Shown: positions 13,819 through 21,022 of the stretch, one piece after another | How positions within the stretch are numbered: the first letter of the stretch is position 1 | Layout: the number at the start of each line of letters is the position of its first letter | Origin: Alphaproteobacteria bacterium UBA6187 | GTDB taxonomy: Bacteria; Pseudomonadota; Alphaproteobacteria; Rickettsiales; UBA6187 | Length of the DNA stretch: 21,539 bases | Assembly (NCBI GenBank): GCA_002422795.1 | Contig: DITJ01000003.1 | Location: 1-21,539 of the forward strand | Reading direction: 5' to 3' | Notes under the pieces: model-generated | Databases searched by the model: none | Told to the model about the DNA's origin: nothing | The model's input: only the letters and a program-made list of their open reading frames with translations | Translations under genes and position numbers: made by a program

Positions 13819-15282
13819 ATGTCCCCTCGCGTTATAAAAGAAGCCCTTACATTTGATGATGTTTTAATGGTGCCTGCTGCATCAGATGTTATGCCAGCCG
13901 ATGTAAATACCTCCACAGAAATTGCCAAAGGTATATTCCTTCGTATTCCACTTATATCCTCCGCAATGGATACTGTAACTGAATCACGCTTAGCAATAGC
14001 AATGGCGCAAAATGGCGGTATGGGCTGCATTCACCGCAACCTTACTATAGAAGAACAGCAAAATGAAGTGCGCAAAGTTAAGAAATTTGAATCCGGCATG
14101 GTTATCAACCCGGTAACTATAAATCCGGATGCAACTTTACGTGAGGCATTGGAACTCGCTGAGCGCCATAATATATCCGGCATACCTGTTGTAGAAAAAG
14201 GCGGCAAGCTTGTTGGGATACTCAGCAACCGCGATGTGCGTTTTGCAACTGACCTTAGCAAGAAAGTCCAGGATTTAATGACCAAAGACAATCTTGTTAC
14301 CGTGAAAGAAGGCATAGATTTAAGTGATGCAAAGAAGCTATTGCATAAATATCGTATAGAAAAACTACTTGTGGTGGATGATGCATATCACTGCATAGGG
14401 CTTATAACTGTAAATGATATTGAAAAAGCCCAGAGGCACCCCGATTCAAGCCGCGACGATTTAGGCCGCCTGCGTGTTGCAGCTGCAGTTGGCACCGGCG
14501 CCGATACTATGGAGCGTGCCACCAAACTCATTGAGGCTGGTGTTGACGTTATAATTGTTGATACGGCTCATGGACATTCCAGTAAAGTATTAGCTACCGT
14601 AAGGGAGGTTAAGAAATTATCTGGTAATTTTAAGGTTATAGCAGGAAATATCGCAACGGCAGATGCGGCAAAAGCATTGATTGATGCGGGTGCAGATGCA
14701 ATTAAAGTAGGCATAGGCCCAGGCTCAATCTGCACAACCCGTATTGTTGCAGGTGTTGGCGTGCCGCAGCTTACAGCGATTATGGATGTTGTTGAACTAT
14801 GCAAAAAACACGGCATACCTGTAATTGCCGATGGCGGTATAAAATACTCAGGCGACCTTGCAAAAGCTATCGCAGCAGGGGCCAATGCTTGCATGATAGG
14901 CTCACTGCTTGCCGGAACCGAAGAAAGCCCGGGAGAAGTTATTTTATATCAGGGTCGTTCATATAAAACATATCGTGGTATGGGTTCGGTTGGGGCAATG
15001 GCGCGCGGTTCTGCTGATCGCTACTTCCAGCAGGAAATAAAAGACCAGCTTAAGCTGGTACCAGAAGGGGTGGAAGGAATGGTGCCGTTTAAAGGCAGTG
15101 TTTCTGCTGTTGTGCACCAGCTTATTGGGGGTTTACGCGCTGCAATGGGTTACACGGGCAATAATAATATTATCGGCATGCATAAAAACGTTAATTTCGT
15201 AAGAATTACAAATGCAGGCTTGAAAGAAAGTCACGCTCATAATATAATGATAACAAGAGAATCCCCGAATTACGGGACATAG
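13819..15282 (+). CDS. guaB: Inosine-5'-monophosphate dehydrogenase
   Basis: Oxidises IMP to XMP with NAD+, the rate-limiting step of GMP synthesis. 487 aa, full length. Catalytic barrel: EALTFDDVLMVPA at the start, HRNLTIEEQ, DTAHGHS, GNIATADAAKALIDAGADAIKVGIGPGSICTTR with the catalytic C305, then ADGGIKYSGD and the mobile flap GSADRYFQQE. Two CBS domains sit as an insertion at about residues 95-205 (ISGIPVVEKGGKLVGILSNRDVRF; IEKLLVVDDAYHCIGLITVNDI). There is no clear Shine-Dalgarno site before the ATG, but the N-terminus fits the family exactly. guaA is not in the window. Confidence 0.98.
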   Translation: MSPRVIKEALTFDDVLMVPAASDVMPADVNTSTEIAKGIFLRIPLISSAMDTVTESRLAIAMAQNGGMGCIHRNLTIEEQQNEVRKVKKFESGMVINPVTINPDATLREALELAERHNISGIPVVEKGGKLVGILSNRDVRFATDLSKKVQDLMTKDNLVTVKEGIDLSDAKKLLHKYRIEKLLVVDDAYHCIGLITVNDIEKAQRHPDSSRDDLGRLRVAAAVGTGADTMERATKLIEAGVDVIIVDTAHGHSSKVLATVREVKKLSGNFKVIAGNIATADAAKALIDAGADAIKVGIGPGSICTTRIVAGVGVPQLTAIMDVVELCKKHGIPVIADGGIKYSGDLAKAIAAGANACMIGSLLAGTEESPGEVILYQGRSYKTYRGMGSVGAMARGSADRYFQQEIKDQLKLVPEGVEGMVPFKGSVSAVVHQLIGGLRAAMGYTGNNNIIGMHKNVNFVRITNAGLKESHAHNIMITRESPNYGT

Positions 15283-15375
15283 AATTAATTTTTTGTAGTC
15301 ATATTGATGCAATTGGGGCGGTAAAATGGAAATTTTTACTTGCTGCGTAAAAAGAATGATGTTAGCTCTGATATG

Positions 15376-15390
15376 TTAACGATATTTTAA
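15376..15390 (+). promoter_or_regulatory. CtrA-like box upstream of the M23-bactofilin pair
   Basis: TTAA, seven bases, TTAA, followed by C: a perfect match to the alphaproteobacterial cell-cycle regulator CtrA full site (TTAA-N7-TTAA). It lies 84 bp upstream of the M23 start codon in the only intergenic space before this operon. In AT-rich DNA about one such match per window could occur by chance, so this is suggestive only. Confidence 0.4.
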
Positions 15391-15474
15391 CTTTTTGCTA
15401 ATAATATGATTTGGACGACCTTATTTTTCGATTAAGGTTGCTATGTAGGCAAAAAATCGTTGGAGATACTGATA

Positions 15475-16671
15475 GTGAAAAAGTCGACCTTAAAAGGAAA
15501 ACTAGGGATAGTTTTCGCTAAGATTAGGAATTTTTCTAATGAATTACAGCATCTTGCTGGACGAATATTCTGTAAACGCAGAATAATAGTTATATCAGAA
15601 AGAAGTATTTCAAGCATTCCGGCAAGTTCAAAATCCCAAGGCCTCATAGTAACGGCGGGGTTGCTTATGCTACTCTGGATTTCATACTCCACCGGTAAAT
15701 ACGTAACTTATGAAAGTGTTATTTCCCAGAAAGATAGGGAAATATGGAACACCAATATAACTAATGAAGGTTTGCAATACCAGATGGCAGACCTGCACCA
15801 GAACCTTTCTGACCTTAATAAATATTTTGAAAATATCCGCCAGCTTGATTTGATGTCGCAGAAAAGTCCTGTGAAAAGCAAGGCATCTGACACAACTAAT
15901 CTTCATGCCTCTAACACCCAGGGTGAGAAAGTTGCTGATAACAACGCGAGTGCCGATCCAAACGGTGTCCAGCAAATACTTACCAATATACGAAGCAAGG
16001 TTATTTCCAGGATAGAAAACCTTGAAGCCATCCTGCAAATGACAGGGCTGAACTTAAGAAAAATCGCTGATAACAATACAAACTTAAAAGCTGCGTTGCT
16101 TAATGCCTCTCATTTACATGCAGACATATCTAATCCCGGTGATGTTAAGAACCAGGGGGGGCCTTATGTATCACCTGGCAGCGATCTTTCCGCAATGTTT
16201 AGCCAGGAAGAATTCGAGTCTGAAATTAACTATTTGATGCAGCTTGAGAAATTCATAAATTCAGTGCCTCTATCAACCCCGCTTAAAGAATACAGGTTAA
16301 CAAGTGGTTTCGGCAGGCGTATGGACCCCCTAAGTAATGAAGGCGGTGCAATCCATACTGGCATAGATATTGCCGCGGAATATAAATCAAAGGTTTACAG
16401 TTCTGCGCCAGGTGTGGTAAGCTTTGCTGATTCATCAGGGGCTTATGGTCGTCTGGTCAGGGTGGAACATGGATCTGGCATATCAACCTGGTATGGACAT
16501 TTAGATAGAATACTGGTAAGAGAAGGAGAAACCGTTAAACGCGGACAACTAATAGCTTTGCAAGGTAACACCGGAAGGAGTACAGGAACCCATCTGCATT
16601 ACGAAGTAAGACTTAATAATCAGCCCATTAACCCAGCTAATTTTCTAGAGGCAGGCAAATATGTTTTCTAA
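15475..16671 (+). CDS. M23 family (LytM-type) membrane-anchored peptidoglycan endopeptidase, LmdC-like
   Basis: Predicted 398-aa protein starting at GTG 15475, chosen because GGAGA stands 9 bp upstream; a TTG five codons earlier has no such site. Layout: short cytoplasmic part, one membrane helix (about 56-76, GLIVTAGLLMLLWISYSTG), a periplasmic coiled-coil-like region (about 80-200), and a C-terminal M23 domain (about 275-398). Zinc/catalytic residues are intact: H294 and D298 in IHTGIDIA, H342 in WYGHLD, H373-L-H375 in THLHYEV. It should cleave peptidoglycan crosslinks. Its last 11 bases overlap the bactofilin gene, matching the M23-bactofilin pairs (LmdC-BacA type) that localise cell-wall remodelling in Alphaproteobacteria. 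A CtrA-like box lies upstream. Confidence 0.93.
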   Translation: MKKSTLKGKLGIVFAKIRNFSNELQHLAGRIFCKRRIIVISERSISSIPASSKSQGLIVTAGLLMLLWISYSTGKYVTYESVISQKDREIWNTNITNEGLQYQMADLHQNLSDLNKYFENIRQLDLMSQKSPVKSKASDTTNLHASNTQGEKVADNNASADPNGVQQILTNIRSKVISRIENLEAILQMTGLNLRKIADNNTNLKAALLNASHLHADISNPGDVKNQGGPYVSPGSDLSAMFSQEEFESEINYLMQLEKFINSVPLSTPLKEYRLTSGFGRRMDPLSNEGGAIHTGIDIAAEYKSKVYSSAPGVVSFADSSGAYGRLVRVEHGSGISTWYGHLDRILVREGETVKRGQLIALQGNTGRSTGTHLHYEVRLNNQPINPANFLEAGKYVF

Positions 16672-17134
16672 ACAAAATAAAGATTCTATAGAGAGGAATA
16701 CACCAACTATGACTTCAACAAACCGTAAAGATGATATTCCTTCTATAATAGCAGCAGACCTTAAAATCGTCGGCAACCTTATGTGCAGTGGCTCAGTTGA
16801 GGTTGAGGGGGAAATAGAGGGGAATGTTACCTGCGGTCATGTTACAATCCGCCGCACCGGTGCTATCAAAGGCGATGTAACTGCGGATATTATCCAGGTG
16901 GATGGCGAAATAAATGGCCTTGTTAAAGGAAGGAATATTACATTATCTGAAACCGGCAGAATTACCGGCATGATAATGTATGAAGCTTTATCTGTAAAAG
17001 ATCGCGCCTATATAGATGGTCAGTGCAAAAGCACAGATAAACTACATAAAGGTGTGGAGGCTATTGAAATGCACTCTAATAACAGTGGCTTTCTAGGCTC
17101 AAAAATTAATGATAAGGTTCATGTGGAAGCATAA
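16661..17134 (+). CDS. Bactofilin cytoskeletal protein
   Basis: 157-aa bactofilin (DUF583): a disordered N-terminal tail (about 1-27), then a right-handed beta-helix core (about 28-125) made of short repeats around SGSVEVEGEIEGNVTCGHVTIRRTGAIKGDVTADIIQVDGEINGLVKG, and a disordered tail. Bactofilins polymerise without nucleotide and form membrane-associated scaffolds. It overlaps the preceding M23 gene by 11 bp, a sign of coupling; a later ATG at 16711 is possible but less attractive. The overlap with an M23 endopeptidase suggests it recruits that enzyme to a site of localised growth or constriction. A strong terminator follows 27 bp after the stop. Confidence 0.95.
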   Translation: MFSKQNKDSIERNTPTMTSTNRKDDIPSIIAADLKIVGNLMCSGSVEVEGEIEGNVTCGHVTIRRTGAIKGDVTADIIQVDGEINGLVKGRNITLSETGRITGMIMYEALSVKDRAYIDGQCKSTDKLHKGVEAIEMHSNNSGFLGSKINDKVHVEA

Positions 17135-17160
17135 CCAACTGTTTGTAGAATAATTTAAAT

Positions 17161-17196
17161 AAGAAAAAACCGGTGTTCATGCATCGGTTTTTTCTT
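17161..17196 (+). terminator. Intrinsic terminator after the bactofilin gene
   Basis: Arms AAGAAAAAACCGGTG and CATCGGTTTTTTCTT pair over 15 bp (one G-U) around a 6-nt loop, with the T-run in the 3' arm. Because of the A-run in the 5' arm it could also work in reverse. It ends the M23-bactofilin operon. Confidence 0.85.
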
Positions 17197-17216
17197 TTGA
17201 GATAAGGTTTCTTAGC

Positions 17217-17233
17217 TTACCACCCGACATTTT
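17217..17233 (+). repeat. Partial copy of the TTACCACCC repeat
   Basis: TTACCACCCGACATTTT matches 6071-6087 exactly over 17 bases. Only the left end is present, without the inverted partner. It lies 41 bp upstream of the birA start. Confidence 0.7.
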
Positions 17234-17273
17234 AGAATGACACATATAAGTTGCCAATAGGCTCTGAGAACTC

Positions 17274-18008
17274 ATGACCCACACCCACATCCAGCACAAT
17301 TCCATAGATAGCACCAACCTTGAAGCAAAGCGCCTTATCCAATCCGGGAAGATAGGGCAGGGCATAACCGTTATATCGGCAAAATCACAAACAGGTGGAA
17401 AAGGCAGGCTTGGCAGGAGTTGGGTTTCTGAAGAAGGAAATTTATTCGCATCATTTATAGTGAGTCGTTTATCGTTTATAGTTGATGGCTATGAGAACCA
17501 TGAACTACAAACTATAAACAACAAACTCCCTTTCTTATCCGCCCTTGCAATAGGCGCTACCATAAAAGAATTTACCAATAAAACCCCGCTTTATAAATGG
17601 CCAAATGATGTTCTAATTGAAGGCGAAAAAATCTCCGGGGTTTTAATAGAAACAATCGCGGATTATTTTATTATCGGCATTGGTATTAATATTGCGAGTT
17701 ATCCTTTGGAGGGCACAAAACTTCCCGCAACTTGCCTAGATAATCATACAAAAGATAAGAATCAGGTGAGTAGCGTTCTTGAAACTTTAATAAAGAATAT
17801 GGAAAATAAAATGCATATGGATGCGGCATCAGTGCGGCATGAATGGATGGAAAATGCTTATGGAATGGGCAAAGAAGCTGTAATTAATCAAGGTGATAAA
17901 GAAATATCAGGCATTTTCAGGGGTATTGATGCGAATGGTGGGTTGATTTTGGAGACTAAAGGGAGTAAAAGGGAAGCTGTTTTATTTGGTGATATTTCCT
18001 GGATTTAA
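17274..18008 (+). CDS. birA: Biotin--[acetyl-CoA-carboxylase] ligase (BirA catalytic type)
   Basis: Activates biotin with ATP and attaches it to carboxylase carrier domains. 244 aa, without the N-terminal DNA-binding domain, so an enzyme only and not a repressor, as is usual in Alphaproteobacteria. Motifs: ST-N15 near the N-terminus, the biotinyl-AMP loop GKGRLGRSW (43-50), KWPNDVLIEGEKISGVLIE (108-126, with the catalytic-site lysine K120), GIGINIA, and a C-terminal SH3-like domain (GIFRGIDANGGLILET). Residues about 65-85 are encoded by a palindrome of 7-bp repeats that looks inserted in frame between the beta strand NLFASFIV and the helix FLSALAIGATI. First gene of a birA-coaX-rnj cluster, in which nuo genes usually come before birA but do not here. 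Confidence 0.95.
   Translation: MTHTHIQHNSIDSTNLEAKRLIQSGKIGQGITVISAKSQTGGKGRLGRSWVSEEGNLFASFIVSRLSFIVDGYENHELQTINNKLPFLSALAIGATIKEFTNKTPLYKWPNDVLIEGEKISGVLIETIADYFIIGIGINIASYPLEGTKLPATCLDNHTKDKNQVSSVLETLIKNMENKMHMDAASVRHEWMENAYGMGKEAVINQGDKEISGIFRGIDANGGLILETKGSKREAVLFGDISWI
17460..17526. repeat. Heptad-repeat palindrome inserted in frame within birA
   Basis: Left arm 7-bp units: GTTTATC (17467-17473), GTTTATA (17474-17480), GTTGATG (17481-17487). Read on the minus strand, the right arm is GTTTGTT (17520-17526), GTTTATA (17513-17519), GTTTGTA (17506-17512) and GTTCATG (17499-17505). The arms are in the same heptad phase, and the right arm has one unit more than the left. ATGG/CCAT closes the stem near the loop. 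The frame is kept and the segment codes for about 21 residues (R65-L85). Confidence 0.75.
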
Positions 18009-18109
18009 GATTGTAGATTTAAGATTTAAGATTTTTAAGAGCCACTCTTTAATTTTATTTGTTAAATTCATTTTCTTAAATCTTAAATCTTAAATCTACA
18101 ATCTTAAAT
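18003..18109. repeat. Heptad-repeat palindrome spanning the birA stop and coaX start
   Basis: Left arm: ATTTAAG (18003), ATTGTAG (18010), ATTTAAG (18017), ATTTAAG (18024), then a 9-base variant ending 18039. The right arm, on the minus strand from 18109 down to 18075, has exactly the same order of five units, including the single variant ATTGTAG. The arms pair perfectly except for two extra T, around a 35-nt AT-rich loop. The left arm contains the birA stop codon; the right arm reaches into the coaX ATG. No Shine-Dalgarno site is visible before coaX, so this hairpin covers its initiation region. Confidence 0.9.
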
Positions 18110-18875
18110 GTTACTCACTATAGACGCAGGCAACACGAACACAGTATTTGCCGTATTTGATGAGAATATTCTTGCAGGGAAATGGCGGATAGTAACGGAT
18201 AGAAACCGTACATCCGATGAATATGCGCTCGCGATAACCCAGTTCCTGGAAATGGGCGGCATAAAGCGCGAAAAAATAAATGCTGTGATTATTGCAAATG
18301 TTGTGCCGCAGGCAATGTTCCAGCTGCGCACTATGTGCAAGGAATATTTTAAATGCGAACCGCTTGTGATAGGCGAAGCTGGTGTTAATGTCGGTATAGG
18401 CATTGCTATTGAGCGTAAAAATGAAATAGGTGCAGATAGGTTGGTAAATGCCCTTGCGGCATTTAACCGTTTTGGCGGAAATACTATCGTTGTAGATTTT
18501 GGTACTGCTACAACATTCGATGTGATAGACTCTGGCGGAAATTATGCGGGCGGTGTGATTGCCCCGGGCATTAACCTTTCTATTAAGGCTTTGCATATTG
18601 CAGCGGCAAAATTACCGGAAGTGGCGATTGCAAAACCGGAAAAAGTTATCGGCACATCAACGATTGAGGCGATGCAATCAGGAATATATTGGGGCTATGT
18701 TGGCCTTATTGAAGGAATAATAAGGAAAATAAACGAAGAGATAGGCCGTGATATGACAGTTGTTGCAACTGGTGGTTTGGCATCGTTATTTTTCAAAACT
18801 GGCGGAATTATAAAGTATCTTGAGCCTGATTTGACTATATCAGGATTGCAGGAAATATATGAATTGAATAAGTGA
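18108..18875 (+). CDS. coaX: Type III pantothenate kinase
   Basis: First step of coenzyme A synthesis: ATP-dependent phosphorylation of pantothenate. 255 aa, the standard CoaX length. ASKHA-fold motifs: the N-terminal phosphate loop LLTIDAGNTNTVFAVFDE with catalytic-site Asp5, RTSDEYALAI, GADRLVNALAAF, VVDFGTATTFDVIDSGGNYAGGVIAPGI and the C-terminal VVATGGLASLF. The ATG at 18108 gives the exact family N-terminus but sits at the base of a long palindrome and lacks a ribosome-binding site, so translation may rely on coupling from birA or be limited by the hairpin. Flanked by birA and rnj as in many Alphaproteobacteria. Confidence 0.97.
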   Translation: MLLTIDAGNTNTVFAVFDENILAGKWRIVTDRNRTSDEYALAITQFLEMGGIKREKINAVIIANVVPQAMFQLRTMCKEYFKCEPLVIGEAGVNVGIGIAIERKNEIGADRLVNALAAFNRFGGNTIVVDFGTATTFDVIDSGGNYAGGVIAPGINLSIKALHIAAAKLPEVAIAKPEKVIGTSTIEAMQSGIYWGYVGLIEGIIRKINEEIGRDMTVVATGGLASLFFKTGGIIKYLEPDLTISGLQEIYELNK

Positions 18876-19114
18876 GGTGATGGGTATTGGGTAATGGGTG
18901 ATGGGGAATAGGTGCGACATACGCACGTCATTGCGAGCTACAAAGTAGCGTGGCAATCCAGACAATAGAAGAATAAGAAATAGAAGTTTATTTGTAATCA
19001 TAACTTTTTTGGCTTCTAAATTTCTAATTTCTGGATTGCCACGCTACTTTGTAGCTCGCAATGACGTAGTTACTACACTTATTCCCCAACACCTATCACC
19101 TATTACCCATCACC
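18876..19114. repeat. Nested 239-bp palindrome between coaX and rnj with heptad-repeat outer arms
   Basis: The outer left arm has five 7-bp units from 18876 to 18910 (GGTGATG, GGTATTG and three variants ending GGGAATA). The outer right arm on the minus strand, 19114 down to 19080, has five units in the same phase, starting GGTGATG and ending GGGAATA. Inside are perfect 38-bp inverted arms (18925-18962 and 19030-19067, starting ACGTCATTGCGAG and ending GGCAATCCAGA), then further imperfect pairing across the 67-nt loop. It begins directly after the coaX stop codon and ends 39 bp before the rnj start. The inner part resembles the widespread GTCATTGCGAG...GGCAATCC dispersed repeat (general knowledge, not searched). 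Confidence 0.9.
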
Positions 19115-19153
19115 TATTAAAATAATAATTTTATTAGGAATATAATAAAGAAA

Positions 19154-20824
19154 ATGACATTAAACTTAAAAAAACATAAAGACGATTTACTATTCTTGCC
19201 GCTTGGTGGGTCTGGTGAAATCGGCATGAATATGAATTTATATTACATGGATGGCAAATGGCTGATGGTGGATTTCGGCGCTGGTTTTGCCGATGACTAC
19301 TACCCGGGCGTTGATATGCTTGTGCCGGATATTAGTTTCATGCTGGAACATAAGAAGGATCTGGTTGGATTAGTGCTAACCCACGCGCATGAAGACCACT
19401 TGGGCGCTATAAATTACCTATGGGAAAATTTCAATTGCCCTATATACGCAACGCCATTTACAGCATCTTTCCTTAAAGCTAAAATTGAGGAAAACCAGGG
19501 TGCAAGACATGCAAATATCATTGAAGTGCCAACAGGTGGCCAGCTTAAGGTTGGCCCGTTTGATATTGAAATGGTACAGATTACCCACTCCGCGCCGGAA
19601 ATGAATGGTTTAATGCTGCGTACTAAACATGGTAATGTTTTCCACACAGGTGACTGGAAACTTGACCCAACCCCAATGGTAGGGCCAGCTTCCGACGAAG
19701 CAAAAATCAAGAAATATGGTGATGAAGGCATACTTGCCATGATTGGCGATTCTACTAACGTATTTAGCCAGGGACATTCAGGTTCAGAAGGTGATTTACG
19801 TGAAAGCCTGATTAAACTGGTTGGAGATTGCAAAAAACTTGCCGTTGTTACCACATTTGCATCTAACATTGCGCGTATTGAAAGTATTGTGGTTGCAGCG
19901 CGCGCTAATAACCGTAAAGTTGTTATGGCTGGCCGTTCGCTTTGGCGTGTTGTGCGCGCAGCGCAAGATGCTGGCTATTTGCTGGATTTTGAAGATTTCG
20001 TTTCAGAAGAGCAATTTAGCAAATATCCGCGTGAGCAGTTATTGCTTCTTGCCACTGGTTGCCAGGGTGAACCTCTTGCTGCGATAAATAAAATTGCATC
20101 TGGAAGTCACAGGAATATTACTATAAAGCCTGGTGATTCGGTTATTTTCTCATCGAAAATCATTCCTGGTAATGAAAAACGTATCTTCCGCCTGTTTAAT
20201 AAATTTGTAAGACTAGGTATTGAAACACTTACTGAGCGCGATCATTTCGTGCATGTTTCCGGGCATCCGAATATCGAAGAATTAAAGCGTATGTATGAAC
20301 TTGTTCGCCCTACAATCTCAGTGCCTGTGCATGGTGAGCATGTGCATATGCATGAGCATACACGCCTTGCCCGTTCATGGGGTATTAAGCACGCCTTTGA
20401 AATGGATAATGGTGTTGTGCTGAAGCTTGCGCCAGGTGAGCCTGAAAAGGTTGCTATGGTGAAGGCTGGGCCGCTAGGCGTTGATGGCACAGCATTCTTG
20501 CATGCAGATAGCGAAATAATGCGTATGCGCCGCAAAATGCAGCGTGAAGGTATTATAATAATAACATTATTGCTAGATGATAATGGCTTTGTAACTAAAC
20601 CAGTTATTTTTGCGCCAGGTGTGCTGGATAAAAAGAATGATGCTGAAATATTTACAGTGCTAGAGGAAGAAATTGAGGATGTTGTAAAGGAATGTTATGT
20701 GCTTGGTAAAAAGCAGCGTAGCACCGAACGCCTTGATAATCTTGTAAGGGGCGTTGTGCGTAAGCAGGTAAGACGCGAAACTGGCAAGAATCCTTCGATT
20801 GAGATTAGTGTTAAATTTGTTTAG
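19154..20824 (+). CDS. rnj: Ribonuclease J
   Basis: Metallo-beta-lactamase/beta-CASP ribonuclease with 5'-3' exonuclease and endonuclease activity in RNA processing and decay. 556 aa, the usual size. Zinc-binding motif H77-A-H79-E-D81-H82 (LTHAHEDHLGAI), then FHTGDWKLDP, the beta-CASP stretch TTFASNIARIESIV, ATGCQGEPLAAI, the motif VHVSGHPNIEELKRMYELVRPTISVPVHGEHVHMHEH and a C-terminal domain (about 450-556) ending EISVKFV. No key residue is missing. AGGA lies a little far upstream of the ATG. It is the last gene of the birA-coaX-rnj cluster, but the palindrome before it may separate its expression. Confidence 0.97.
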   Translation: MTLNLKKHKDDLLFLPLGGSGEIGMNMNLYYMDGKWLMVDFGAGFADDYYPGVDMLVPDISFMLEHKKDLVGLVLTHAHEDHLGAINYLWENFNCPIYATPFTASFLKAKIEENQGARHANIIEVPTGGQLKVGPFDIEMVQITHSAPEMNGLMLRTKHGNVFHTGDWKLDPTPMVGPASDEAKIKKYGDEGILAMIGDSTNVFSQGHSGSEGDLRESLIKLVGDCKKLAVVTTFASNIARIESIVVAARANNRKVVMAGRSLWRVVRAAQDAGYLLDFEDFVSEEQFSKYPREQLLLLATGCQGEPLAAINKIASGSHRNITIKPGDSVIFSSKIIPGNEKRIFRLFNKFVRLGIETLTERDHFVHVSGHPNIEELKRMYELVRPTISVPVHGEHVHMHEHTRLARSWGIKHAFEMDNGVVLKLAPGEPEKVAMVKAGPLGVDGTAFLHADSEIMRMRRKMQREGIIIITLLLDDNGFVTKPVIFAPGVLDKKNDAEIFTVLEEEIEDVVKECYVLGKKQRSTERLDNLVRGVVRKQVRRETGKNPSIEISVKFV

Positions 20825-20838
20825 GTTGACGTAAAGTT

Positions 20839-20967
20839 CCCTCTCCCTTGAGGGAGAGGCTTGTAGACCGAAAAAACAGTACATAGGTACTGTTTTTTCT
20901 AGTACAAGGGGTGAGGGGGGATTTATTAATTAGCCACCTCACCCCTCCCTCTCCTCGGAGGAGAGGG
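20839..20967. repeat. Multi-hairpin repeat element between rnj and queD (CCCTCTCC family)
   Basis: Four hairpins in series: CCTCTCCC-TTGA-GGGAGAGG (20840-20859); the A/T terminator stem (20870-20899) with flanking CTTGTA/TACAAG; GGGGTGAGG with CCTCACCCC (starting near 20908 and ending near 20945); and CCCTCTCC-TCGGA-GGAGAGGG (20947-20967). GC-rich units of this kind (CCCTCTCC...GGTGAGGGG) are common dispersed repeats in many Proteobacteria. The composition is clearly more GC-rich than its surroundings. Confidence 0.75.
20870..20899 (+). terminator. Intrinsic terminator after rnj
   Basis: A perfect 13-bp stem (GAAAAAACAGTAC with GTACTGTTTTTTC) around the 4-nt loop ATAG, with the T-run in the 3' arm. 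It lies 46 bp after the rnj stop, nested inside the GC-rich repeat element, and is symmetric enough to work on both strands. Confidence 0.75.
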
Positions 20968-21022
20968 GGCTATAAGGACTTGCTATCGCAAGAACTTTTA
21001 TTTTTATAAAGGAAAGCAGACC

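Noticed and set aside
15460..15474. TTG start five codons upstream for the M23 gene
   Set aside because: The GTG at 15475 has GGAGA at ideal spacing, and that site lies inside the longer version's coding sequence.
18111..18596. 161-codon open frame antisense to coaX
   Set aside because: coaX has all family motifs on the other strand; the antisense product is Cys/His/Tyr-rich noise.
18876..19114. CRISPR-like array
   Set aside because: Heptad units are contiguous without spacers and mirrored across a centre; no cas genes are present.
20839..20967. Riboswitch before queD (preQ1 type)
   Set aside because: The sequence is a set of simple inverted repeats with a terminator; I see no preQ1 aptamer pattern, and similar GC-rich repeats are common dispersed elements.
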